Assembly (NCBI GenBank): GCA_030603445.1
Contig: JAUVXU010000001.1
Span: 1 to 43,923 of the forward strand
DNA from: Methanomicrobia archaeon
Lineage (GTDB): Archaea; Methanobacteriota_B; Thermococci; Methanofastidiosales; NM3
DNA: 43,923 nt
Direction: 5' to 3'
How positions within the stretch are numbered: position 1 is the first letter of the stretch; each line of letters opens with the position of its first letter. Of the stretch, positions 1 to 7,398 are shown piece after piece. Below the pieces are notes generated by a model. That model worked only from the letters and a program-made list of their open reading frames with translations. It was not told where the DNA came from and searched no databases. A program made the position numbers and the translations under genes.

Positions 1-1
1 A

Positions 2-466
2 CTATTGCCTCTCTTCGGAATCCTTGTGGCTGCCATTTTGGTCATGTCCACCGGGGCCTTCACATCCGTTACGGCGGACCGTAACGCAACAATTAACGTC
101 GTCGGGGACGCATCAGCAATCCTCGGGATAAACCCTGCAGAAGGGCCAAACGGAAAGTATGCAGGATTTGATGAATCCGGCAAGTTCTTCATCGATATAG
201 GAAACGTCGCAGAAGGCGTCAACGCCGATGCAGAAATACTAATAGAGGATTTATTCACAATAACAAACAACGGCACGCAGGACGTGCTTGTTACACTTCT
301 GCCATTTAACGGGGAATCTGCTGTAAGTAACGTTAGCCTAAGCACTACATCATTCACCCTTGCTCCAGGGCAGATGCAGTCAGTATCAATGAAGATGGAC
401 ACAACCGGCCTCTCCGAGGGAGACAGCGTGCTTACAAGCATAAACATAAACGCCACTGCAATATAA
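2..466 (+). CDS. DUF1102-like secreted protein, 5' end outside window
   Basis: The reading frame is open to the left edge, and the first in-window start-like codon is a TTG at 5, so the true start is probably upstream. The visible N-terminus is a hydrophobic signal-peptide segment ending near VTADRN. It is followed by a roughly 130-residue beta-rich, Asp/Asn/Thr-rich domain with motifs such as FTITNNGTQDV and LAPGQMQSVS. This pattern resembles the archaeal secreted DUF1102 family, which looks like a small immunoglobulin-like surface protein; the family call is from memory of its sequence style. Its cellular role is not known. A strong stem-loop follows the stop codon. Confidence 0.6.
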   Translation, partial: LLPLFGILVAAILVMSTGAFTSVTADRNATINVVGDASAILGINPAEGPNGKYAGFDESGKFFIDIGNVAEGVNADAEILIEDLFTITNNGTQDVLVTLLPFNGESAVSNVSLSTTSFTLAPGQMQSVSMKMDTTGLSEGDSVLTSININATAI

Positions 467-470
467 TACT

Positions 471-497
471 GTAAAAAGGGGTATTGCCCCCTTTTAC
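471..497 (+). terminator. stem-loop after the DUF1102-like gene
   Basis: GTAAAAAGGGG (471-481) and CCCCCTTTTAC (487-497) form an almost perfect hairpin with a 5-base loop, directly after the stop at 464-466. It may end transcription, or stabilise the 3' end while letting the next small gene be read. Confidence 0.5.
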
Positions 498-517
498 AAT
501 TTTACAAGGTGAAGAGA

Positions 518-673
518 ATGTATAACCAAGAGAACGGATCTACTAAATTTAGCGTGCACTGTGATGGGATCTGTCCACTATGCAACTGTGAACATGCACA
601 TGTGCATAATACGATAAAACATTCCTTTTTGCTTGAATGTGACAACTGCGGAAAGATATGGGGCAATATGTAA
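518..673 (+). CDS. small zinc-ribbon protein (51 aa)
   Basis: An ATG at 518 is preceded by AAGGTGAAGAG, a good archaeal ribosome binding site. The 51-residue product holds two Cys pairs, CPLCNC near residues 19-24 and CDNC near 41-44, separated by a His-rich stretch (HAHVH). It ends with the W-G pattern common in zinc ribbons (CGKIWG). This suggests a metal-binding, possibly nucleic-acid- or protein-binding microprotein. No specific family is recognised. It lies between a secreted protein gene and a ferredoxin gene on the same strand. Confidence 0.6.
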   Translation: MYNQENGSTKFSVHCDGICPLCNCEHAHVHNTIKHSFLLECDNCGKIWGNM

Positions 674-688
674 TTAATAAACGATAAC

Positions 689-697
689 TTAATATAC
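689..697 (+). promoter_or_regulatory. TATA-like box of the ferredoxin gene
   Basis: TTAATATAC lies about 33-41 bases before the ferredoxin ATG at 730. A start of transcription about 25 bases downstream would give a very short leader containing GGTGA at 719-723. Confidence 0.35.
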
Positions 698-729
698 ACA
701 TCATGCCGGCATATCAATGGTGAAAAACC

Positions 730-915
730 ATGGCCAAAGTTCTAGTGAATGAGGATGAGTGCAACGGATGCGGCATTTGTGTTACAGAATGCCCTTCAGA
801 AGTATTTGAAATAAAAGGCGATATCGCCGTTCCAATTAATGAAGATGAATGCACCGCTTGTATGATTTGTACAACAGAGTGTCCATCTGATGCTATAGAG
901 ATCGAAGAGGATTAA
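730..915 (+). CDS. 2[4Fe-4S] ferredoxin
   Basis: This 61-residue bacterial/archaeal-type ferredoxin has two complete cluster motifs, CNGCGICVTECP (about residues 11-22) and CTACMICTTECP (about 42-53). Two fourfold cysteine sets would bind two [4Fe-4S] clusters. It is a soluble low-potential one-electron carrier. GGTGA sits 6 bases before the ATG. Its partner enzymes cannot be told from the sequence. The nearest redox genes are convergent (TfrAB and malic enzyme) and end 35 bases away. Confidence 0.95.
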   Translation: MAKVLVNEDECNGCGICVTECPSEVFEIKGDIAVPINEDECTACMICTTECPSDAIEIEED

Positions 916-950
916 TCTTAATCCTTTGAGATATTTTTTATTTTATATAA

Positions 951-2294
951 TCACTCTTCTGGCATTCTAATAAAACCCTGGTCCATCAGCGCCCTTGTCT
1001 GTGATCGTGCATGCCTTATGATGGTCTCTGCGCGTTCTAGCATCTCTTGTCTCGAGAGATTCTTTCTTGCTACACCATCTTTTTTGGCCTGCATGCCAAC
1101 GGCAACTGCCTCCCTTGGGAATACTTCCCACTCATCCATTGTTGGGACTATATAGGTGGGGGAGAGCCCTTTTTCCTCTGCCATTTCCGCTATGGCATTA
1201 GCAGCTGCAATGCACATGTTATCCGTAATTCCAGTGGCATTTACATCAAGTGCCCCCCTAAATATCCCTGGAAAACCAAGTGAGTTGTTGATTTGATTGG
1301 GAAAGTCCGATCTGCCTGTTGCAACAATGAGCGCACCGGCCTCCTTTGCCTCCCATGGCCATATTTCTGGTACAGGATTTGCCGTAGCAAATACTATGGC
1401 ATCGTCTGCCATTACCCTCACATCATCGGGCTTTATTGTGCCTGGGCCGGGGCGGGATGCCGCAATGAGTATGTCAGCGCCTTTTGTGGCATCGCGAATT
1501 CCTCCCTCAAGCTGCTCACCATTCGCATTGGTGCACATATCCCATTTGTATGGATTTATGTCCTTTTTGGCCTCTATGTCGCTTCGCTGGGAGCTTAGAA
1601 TTCCCTTTGAATCCACCATGACTATGTTCTTCTTTTTTATGCCTGCTGTCACCAGCACGCGGGCAATGGCAATGTTAGCAGAACCAGCGCCTATCATGGC
1701 AACCTTCGCTTCTTTAAGGGGCTTTCCAACATATTTTAGGGCATTTATGGCACCAGCCACCTCTACTGTTGCAGTCCCCTGCTGGTCATCATGCCAAACG
1801 GGGATATCCATCTCCTCACGCAAACGCTCAAGTATGTAAAAACATTTTGGGCTTTCTATGTCCTCGAGATTTATGCCTCCAAAAGAAGGCTGCAGGGCCT
1901 TGACAATCTCAATTATTTTATCCGGATCTTTTGTGTCAAGACAAATCGGGTACGCATCAACGCCGCCAAGGTACTTGAAGATGAGCGCTTTTCCCTCCAT
2001 TACGGGAAGCGCCGCCTCAGGCCCTATGTTGCCTAGTCCAAGGACCCTCGTGCCATCAGAAACAACGGCCACAGCATTCCACTTGTTGGTATATGAATAA
2101 ACAAGGCTTTTATCCTTATAGATGGCCTTGCACGGTTCGGCAACTCCTGGTGTGTACCATATAGAAAAATCATTCAAGTCTCGGATGCACACCTTTGATG
2201 TTACCTCTATCTTTCCCTTGTAGAAAGGATGCAGTTTCATGGCATCCCTGCCAGGTTTATATGCTTTTTTCAGTAAGTCTTCGGTTTTACTCAT
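951..2294 (-). CDS. malic enzyme (malate dehydrogenase, decarboxylating)
   Basis: The 447-residue enzyme interconverts malate with pyruvate and CO2 using NAD(P). Visible family motifs are YTPGVAEPC near the N-terminus, SDGTRVLGLGNIG, the metal/substrate segment GGINLEDIESPKC, WHDDQQGTA and the Rossmann glycine motif GAGSANIAIARV. The length fits the short prokaryotic malic enzymes with no phosphotransacetylase domain. The ATG at 2294 (MSKTEDLLKK) is chosen over an upstream in-frame start at 2321 because GGAG precedes it and family members start here. It overlaps the tfrB end by 8 bases and is the last gene of the operon. In this context it joins the C4 acids handled by the upstream enzymes to pyruvate; cofactor preference is not readable. 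Confidence 0.93.
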   Translation of the reverse strand: MSKTEDLLKKAYKPGRDAMKLHPFYKGKIEVTSKVCIRDLNDFSIWYTPGVAEPCKAIYKDKSLVYSYTNKWNAVAVVSDGTRVLGLGNIGPEAALPVMEGKALIFKYLGGVDAYPICLDTKDPDKIIEIVKALQPSFGGINLEDIESPKCFYILERLREEMDIPVWHDDQQGTATVEVAGAINALKYVGKPLKEAKVAMIGAGSANIAIARVLVTAGIKKKNIVMVDSKGILSSQRSDIEAKKDINPYKWDMCTNANGEQLEGGIRDATKGADILIAASRPGPGTIKPDDVRVMADDAIVFATANPVPEIWPWEAKEAGALIVATGRSDFPNQINNSLGFPGIFRGALDVNATGITDNMCIAAANAIAEMAEEKGLSPTYIVPTMDEWEVFPREAVAVGMQAKKDGVARKNLSRQEMLERAETIIRHARSQTRALMDQGFIRMPEE

Positions 2295-3834
2295 CTGAAT
2301 CAATCTCCATGGTTTTCTCAATTATCTCAATTAGGTCCTTGGTTAGACCTAGATCGGAATCAGAATATTTTATAGAGTCGTCTATATGCTGCTCGCACCA
2401 CGGGCAGCATGTTATAACATATTTCACATCAAGCTTTTCGAACATATGCACGCGTTCGCTGCCGACCTTCAATGCAACGTCTGGTTTTGCTGTTTTCACG
2501 CCCCCCCCGCTTCCACAGCAATGGCTGTTCTCACGATTTCGTGGTGCTTCTACGAGTTCCATTCCTGGTATGGCATCTATGAGATTACGGGGCGCGTCAT
2601 AAACGCCTGAGCCTCGCCCAAGGTGGCATGGGTCATGGTATGAAATACGGATGTTATTTTCCTCAAGGCCCCTGAAATGAAACTTTCCCTCTTTGTAAGC
2701 GTCCCAAAGGATCTCTGTCACATGCTTGACCTCTATGCCATAGTCCCCAAAAAACTCCTTGTAGTCAACTGCCCATGACTTGTGGCATCCGGCGCATGTT
2801 GTAACTATGGTCTTAACTCCTTTCTCTTGCATCAATTTGATGTTATTTTGCGCAAGCTCGCGATACAAGTCCTCTTCTCCAACTTTTAGGAGCGGGCTGC
2901 CGCAGCAAAGTTCATCCTTGCCAAGATATGCTACTTCAAATCCTAGCCGCCTAAGGACCACAACTATGTTATAAGGCAGCCTATCTCCCAGAAGAAGGGA
3001 CGGCGAGCATCCTGCAAAGAACATAAGCTTGCCTTTAGAGGGGATATTTAGTCCCTTGGCCCATTTTGCACGACGAGACCTTGGCATTACCCAGGGATTC
3101 TTGTAGTTATCAATACTTCGAACCAGTTGCTTATGACCCTCAAGAGGTCCTTTGCCTTCCCTCACAGCTCTTGCGCGAAGCTTCTCAACTGCCTTTTCAG
3201 GAAGCTCAATATCCTCTGGACACACCGCCCAGCAGTTGCGACATGTCGTGCAGTTGTAAAGGCCTTCATTGACTGCCAGCTCTACGCGTTCGCCCAGATC
3301 ACGTGGGTCTATATCAAGCTCGCAGAGCTTTCTCATAACAATTGGCCCGAAATAATCGTCCCATATTTGATTTACAACAGGGCATGATGCCACACAGCAC
3401 CAACACTCAATGCATCCCCTAAACGTCTTTAATTGTTGGAAAGCCTCGTCTTCTATCTCTTTTTGAGATATTGTGTCATCGCTGCGCTTAAGATATGGCT
3501 CTGACGCATATAGCTTTTCATATCCTTTGTCAAAATCCACAATTAGGTCTTTTATGACAGGAAATAAAGGCAAAGGGTCTAAGGTTATCACATCTTGGGT
3601 CTTGTCAACTTCTTCCTGGCATGCAAGGCAGGCCATTCCATTGACGAGAATACTGCATGAACCACACTGCCCTGCCCTACACACCCAACGGTATGCAAGG
3701 GTGCCATCTATGTTGTCACGAACATAATTAAGCGCGTCCAAAACGCGCATGCCATCTTGATAAGGGACATCGTAGGATACGTAATGTGGGTCCTCATCCC
3801 CTGCTTCGTAGCGTGATATGCGAAATACCACCAT
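2287..3834 (-). CDS. tfrB: CoM/CoB (thiol):fumarate reductase subunit B
   Basis: This 515-residue protein has the architecture of methanogen TfrB. An N-terminal [2Fe-2S] ferredoxin domain carries CRAGQCGSC and the later CLAC. Two [4Fe-4S] motifs follow (CIECWCCVASCP and CTTCRNCWAVCP). The C-terminal half is HdrB-like with CCG-type cysteine motifs (CAGCHKSW, HCCGSGGG, CCPWC). In the known enzyme the HdrB-like part oxidises CoM-SH and CoB-SH to the heterodisulfide and passes electrons to the flavin subunit. The ATG at 3834 is preferred because GGTGA lies 6 bases before it; a GTG nine bases upstream is possible. It starts one base after the tfrA stop, so the two are probably translated together. 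Confidence 0.93.
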   Translation of the reverse strand: MVVFRISRYEAGDEDPHYVSYDVPYQDGMRVLDALNYVRDNIDGTLAYRWVCRAGQCGSCSILVNGMACLACQEEVDKTQDVITLDPLPLFPVIKDLIVDFDKGYEKLYASEPYLKRSDDTISQKEIEDEAFQQLKTFRGCIECWCCVASCPVVNQIWDDYFGPIVMRKLCELDIDPRDLGERVELAVNEGLYNCTTCRNCWAVCPEDIELPEKAVEKLRARAVREGKGPLEGHKQLVRSIDNYKNPWVMPRSRRAKWAKGLNIPSKGKLMFFAGCSPSLLLGDRLPYNIVVVLRRLGFEVAYLGKDELCCGSPLLKVGEEDLYRELAQNNIKLMQEKGVKTIVTTCAGCHKSWAVDYKEFFGDYGIEVKHVTEILWDAYKEGKFHFRGLEENNIRISYHDPCHLGRGSGVYDAPRNLIDAIPGMELVEAPRNRENSHCCGSGGGVKTAKPDVALKVGSERVHMFEKLDVKYVITCCPWCEQHIDDSIKYSDSDLGLTKDLIEIIEKTMEIDSDE

Positions 3835-3835
3835 T

Positions 3836-5539
3836 TTAATCACCCTCTCTTTTAGTTGGCGGTAGCTTAGTAATAACCACAGGGGTTTTGTCTACTGCAT
3901 ATCCCGTCCCCCCATGCGATATTATGATATTTACAAGCCATGACGCGTCATCGCGTTTAGGGTGGTCGCTTCTGTAGTGGGCGCCACGCGACTCCTTTCG
4001 TTCAAGTGCACTTATGATGACTGCCTCAGACACCATGAGCATGTTTTGTATATCTATGCTGTCATGCCATTCTGGATTGTATCGTTTGCTTCCCGATACT
4101 GCCACAGGCATCTTGGCCAAGGCCCTAATCTCCTCAAGCCCCTTTAAAAGCAACTTCTCGTCCCGAACTATGCCGGCATATTTCCACATTATCTCCCCTA
4201 TCTTCGTTTTTATGTGCTGTGGTTTTGTGCCTTCTATTCCAAACGGCGCCTCAAGACGGGCAATCTCGCGTTCTATTGCATCAGGTGCGGGGTCTGGGGA
4301 TGCAAGCATACGGCTTTGCAGACCTGCCGCCGTACCTGCCAGCTTTCCAAATACCTGTGTCTCTGCAAGAGCATTTCCTCCAAGGCGATTAGCACCATGC
4401 ACGCCTCCTGCAACCTCACCGCAAGCGTAAAGACATGCTACCTCAAAACTCTCGCATTTAATTGGATCAACACGCAGCCCCCCCATGAAATGGTGCGCTG
4501 TCGGTGCCACTTCCATAGATTCTTTAGTAATATCAACATTAGCAAACATCTTAAACTGCTTGACCATCTTTGGGATCTTCTCAATTATGACGCTCTCATC
4601 TTTGTGGCTTATATCAAGATATACGCCGCCATTTGATGTCCCTCTTCCTGCCTGTATCTCCATATAGATGGCACGCGCCGTCTGGTCTCGGGGGGAGAGC
4701 TCCATCTGGCGCGGGTTGTAGTCTTTCATGAATCTTTTTTTAAGTGTGTTTAGCAAATACCCTCCCTCGCCACGTACTGCCTCTGTGACAAGTATGCCTT
4801 TTGCAGAGGGAGGAAATACCATTCCTGTTGGATGGAACTGGGTCTGCTCCATGTCTTGAAGAGACGCCCCAATTCTCAGGGCCATCGCATATCCGTCGCC
4901 TGTCGCCTCTTGAGGATTGCTAGTTATCTTAAAAACACGCCCAGCACCGCCTGTTGCTAAAATCACCGTCTTGGCAATGAACTGGATATAATCCCCTGTC
5001 TTCATATCGATGCCAAATGCACCTGCGATGCGACGAGAATTCCTCGCGTCCGGAAGCAGTGCTGTCACTGATATATCAGACATATAGCGAATGCCAAGGC
5101 GTCGCGCCTCCTGCACTAGAGTCATGATAAGCTCATGGCCTGTTGTGTCGCCAACATAACATGTCCTTGGATGGGACTGTCCGCCAAATGGGCGCTGTGC
5201 TATATTGCCATTTGAATCCCTATCAAAGAGCGACCCGTAGCGCTCAAGGTCATGCACGCAGTCTATGACATCACGTACCAGCACTTCGGCCATGGCCTGA
5301 TTATTAAGAAATACACCCTCATCCACCGTATCCTTGAAATGCTCTTCCCACGAATCTGTTGGATCCCTAAAAGCCAAAGCAGCGTTGATGCCACCTTCTG
5401 CCATTACAGTATGCGCCTTTCCTTCCAGCGTCTTTGCAATCACCAGCACATCGGCTCCAAGTTCTCTAGCAGCTATTGCTGCACGTGCTCCGGCGCCACC
5501 GCTCCCTATCACTAATACGTCGCAATCAATGACCTTCAT
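3836..5539 (-). CDS. tfrA: CoM/CoB (thiol):fumarate reductase flavoprotein subunit A
   Basis: This 567-residue succinate dehydrogenase/fumarate reductase-type flavoprotein has the N-terminal FAD Rossmann motif GSGGAGARAA and AEGGINAA, the active-site segments QFHPTG and APTAHHFMGG, and the C-terminal ANRLGGNALAE. It reduces fumarate to succinate. Pairing with the HdrB-containing tfrB, rather than with a membrane-anchored iron-sulfur subunit, points to the soluble thiol:fumarate reductase of methanogens. The ATG at 5539 is chosen; an in-frame TTG at 5548 overlaps the fumarase beta stop. It is fourth from the operon end, five bases after the fumarase beta gene, whose product supplies its substrate. 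Confidence 0.93.
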   Translation of the reverse strand: MKVIDCDVLVIGSGGAGARAAIAARELGADVLVIAKTLEGKAHTVMAEGGINAALAFRDPTDSWEEHFKDTVDEGVFLNNQAMAEVLVRDVIDCVHDLERYGSLFDRDSNGNIAQRPFGGQSHPRTCYVGDTTGHELIMTLVQEARRLGIRYMSDISVTALLPDARNSRRIAGAFGIDMKTGDYIQFIAKTVILATGGAGRVFKITSNPQEATGDGYAMALRIGASLQDMEQTQFHPTGMVFPPSAKGILVTEAVRGEGGYLLNTLKKRFMKDYNPRQMELSPRDQTARAIYMEIQAGRGTSNGGVYLDISHKDESVIIEKIPKMVKQFKMFANVDITKESMEVAPTAHHFMGGLRVDPIKCESFEVACLYACGEVAGGVHGANRLGGNALAETQVFGKLAGTAAGLQSRMLASPDPAPDAIEREIARLEAPFGIEGTKPQHIKTKIGEIMWKYAGIVRDEKLLLKGLEEIRALAKMPVAVSGSKRYNPEWHDSIDIQNMLMVSEAVIISALERKESRGAHYRSDHPKRDDASWLVNIIISHGGTGYAVDKTPVVITKLPPTKREGD

Positions 5540-5544
5540 CGTAA

Positions 5545-6138
5545 TCAAATTCCCATTTTTTTCTTAATATGGGGTAACATTTCGTGCACGTGTTCTTCAA
5601 CTTTTTTGTACAACGAGTCTCCGTTTGTGTCAATAGCCACAGTAAGCGGGCCGAAATGGTCCGCCTCTAGCACCCATACTGCTTCTGGCATTCCAAGATC
5701 AAGCCAATGTACGCCCTTGACCTCCTTGATGCCTTTGGCAGCAAGTACGGCTGCGCCGCCTGTTATTGCCAGGTATACACACCCATACTCCTTCATTGTG
5801 TCTATGGTGGGTTGGGACATTCCCCCCTTGCCTATGATGGCACGCACCTCAAATCTTTTTATGAGTTCTGGTTCAAGGCCGTTCATGCGCGAGCTTGTTG
5901 TGGGGCCTGCTGCCACAAGCTCCCATAATCCTTCTTTTTCCCTCATTATCGGGCCGCAATGAAAAATGGAGCTTCCGGTAAGATCAAATGGCAGAATTTG
6001 CCCCCTTGTATCATGTTCTAGTGCGCGCATATGCGCTTCATCTCTAGCCGTGTATATGGTGCCTGAAAGCTCTATAATATCTCCTGTCTTTAGACCTCTC
6101 ACATCCTCGTTAGATAATGGCAATGTAAAATGCTTCAT
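5545..6138 (-). CDS. class I fumarase, beta (C-terminal) subunit
   Basis: The 197-residue protein matches the C-terminal domain of iron-sulfur (class I) fumarases and tartrate dehydratases. It starts KHFTLPLS, then LKTGDIIELSGTIYTARDEAH, FHCGPIM, GPTTSSRM and IGKGGM. With the alpha subunit it hydrates fumarate to malate reversibly. The ATG overlaps the alpha-subunit stop by four bases (ATGA), indicating coupled translation and a two-subunit enzyme, as usual in archaea. Fumarase and tartrate dehydratase cannot be separated by sequence alone, but the adjacent fumarate reductase and malic enzyme genes support fumarase. Confidence 0.93.
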   Translation of the reverse strand: MKHFTLPLSNEDVRGLKTGDIIELSGTIYTARDEAHMRALEHDTRGQILPFDLTGSSIFHCGPIMREKEGLWELVAAGPTTSSRMNGLEPELIKRFEVRAIIGKGGMSQPTIDTMKEYGCVYLAITGGAAVLAAKGIKEVKGVHWLDLGMPEAVWVLEADHFGPLTVAIDTNGDSLYKKVEEHVHEMLPHIKKKMGI

Positions 6139-6995
6139 AAGTATTCCATCCTCCCGTCGTCATGTATGCGAAGTGTTGCCTGCCTGGCGGCCCAGCATTG
6201 TAGATTCACTGCCACAGGGTGGCTTGCGGTATGGCAAGCGGCCATCTTTATATGCACCCCAAGCACCGTCGTGTCCCCCCCAAGACCCATAGGGCCTATG
6301 CCAGTTGCATTTAGCGCCTCTGTAAGTTCAACCTCCAGACTAGCAAGACGGGAATCCCTGTTACGGCTTCCAAGAGGGCGGAGCAGTGATTTTTTTGCAA
6401 GCTTTATCGCGATATCAGCAGCGCCGCCAATCCCAACCCCTACAATTGTCGGAGGGCACGGCTTTCCACCCGCCTCAACGACCGCCTCAAGAACGACGCG
6501 CTTTACGCCAGCTATGCCTTCAGACGGCGTGAGCATGAAAAGGCGGCTCATATTCTCAGAGCCTGCTCCTTTTGGGAAGTATGTTATGTCTGTATAAGGC
6601 TTGTCATGCTCATCAAGTGTTATTGCCGGCATTCCTTCTCCAACGTTTGTTCCAGGATTTGTGCGTGAAAGAGGGTCGACCGCATTTGGGCGTAAAGGGA
6701 CAAGTGGGGTTGCCTTCTCAACAGCCTTGCGTAAAACATCTGACAAATTATGCGTAAAAGAGCTTGATTTTGAAACAAAGAAAAGTGGTATTCCTGTATC
6801 TTGACATATGGGCGTGTTAGTCTTTAAAGCAAGATCGATATTATCCAGTATCGCCCTAAGCTGCATTCTGGCAATAGGGCTCTTCTCGTGCTCATATGCC
6901 TCTGTAAGGCACTTAGTGATATCAAGGGGCAGTTCAACAACAGCTTTACGCAAAAGCTCAACTATTGCCTGTTCCAATTCAATGTCAACTATCAT
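6135..6995 (-). CDS. class I fumarase, alpha (N-terminal) subunit
   Basis: This 286-residue protein carries the [4Fe-4S] cysteines of class I fumarases: ICQDTG (about residue 65), GGKPCPPTIVG (about 180) and AACHTASHP near the C-terminus. The cluster acts as Lewis acid in fumarate/malate interconversion. It is the first gene of the minus-strand operon that continues through tfrAB to malic enzyme. GGGGA lies upstream of the ATG, and a very AT-rich TATA-like stretch covers roughly 7025-7045, so the leader is short. No gene overlaps its start. Confidence 0.93.
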   Translation of the reverse strand: MIVDIELEQAIVELLRKAVVELPLDITKCLTEAYEHEKSPIARMQLRAILDNIDLALKTNTPICQDTGIPLFFVSKSSSFTHNLSDVLRKAVEKATPLVPLRPNAVDPLSRTNPGTNVGEGMPAITLDEHDKPYTDITYFPKGAGSENMSRLFMLTPSEGIAGVKRVVLEAVVEAGGKPCPPTIVGVGIGGAADIAIKLAKKSLLRPLGSRNRDSRLASLEVELTEALNATGIGPMGLGGDTTVLGVHIKMAACHTASHPVAVNLQCWAARQATLRIHDDGRMEYL

Positions 6996-7398
6996 AATAT
7001 CCCCAAGATAATATTACTGCAATTGAGATATATTAATATATTGATATCATATTGCTATAGGAAAATATATTCCTTAAAACAGATGCTTGTATAATTCTAG
7101 GGGTGCCAATAACATGTATTTGGGAATCAGGATTAAATCCACCATTCAACATTTCAAGGTATACTTTTGTCATGTTTAAAATTAAAACAGATTCATTCGG
7201 GAACACAAAATTCAAACATGTCGTCTTTAATAAATTCTTTTTCTTCAAGGAAAATATATATCTTTAATTTCCCTTTTAATAGAAAAGTGTTACGTTTTAA
7301 AATTATGTACTACGAAAAGCTTTTATGTTTTTAATTTTTGTTTTTTGAAAATAGTAACACAAAAAATAATTTGTTAGAATATAAGGAGGCATTGATCT
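6996..7398. other. divergent intergenic region between fumarase and F430 operons
   Basis: About 400 AT-rich bases separate two divergent operons. The part near 7025-7045 holds the TATA-like promoter of the fumarase operon. The part from 7287 holds the inverted-repeat operator candidate and promoter of the importer/F430 operon. A 71-codon open frame on the minus strand (7033-7248) has no ribosome binding site or recognisable domain and is not called as a gene. Confidence 0.5.
7287..7360 (+). promoter_or_regulatory. putative NikR-type operator region
   Basis: GTGTTAC (7287-7293) is followed after 13 bases by GTACTAC (7307-7313), which differs from the ideal inverted partner GTAACAC at two positions. 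A perfect GTAACAC occurs at 7354-7360. The arrangement resembles the GTGTTAC-N13/14-GTAACAC motif proposed for archaeal and some bacterial NikR nickel repressors; that motif is recalled, not looked up. A TATA-like CTTTTATG (about 7320-7327) lies between the two elements. Confidence 0.4.

Noticed and set aside
502-717. 71-codon minus-strand open frame
   Set aside because: It is the reverse of the better supported plus-strand zinc-ribbon gene and has no recognisable domain.
5545-6995. L-tartrate dehydratase for the two class I hydratase subunits
   Set aside because: Sequence cannot exclude it, but direct linkage to fumarate reductase and malic enzyme makes fumarase far more likely.
7033-7248. 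71-codon minus-strand open frame in the fumarase/F430 intergenic region
   Set aside because: No ribosome binding site and no family match; the AT-rich promoter region explains the open frame. A remnant cannot be excluded.
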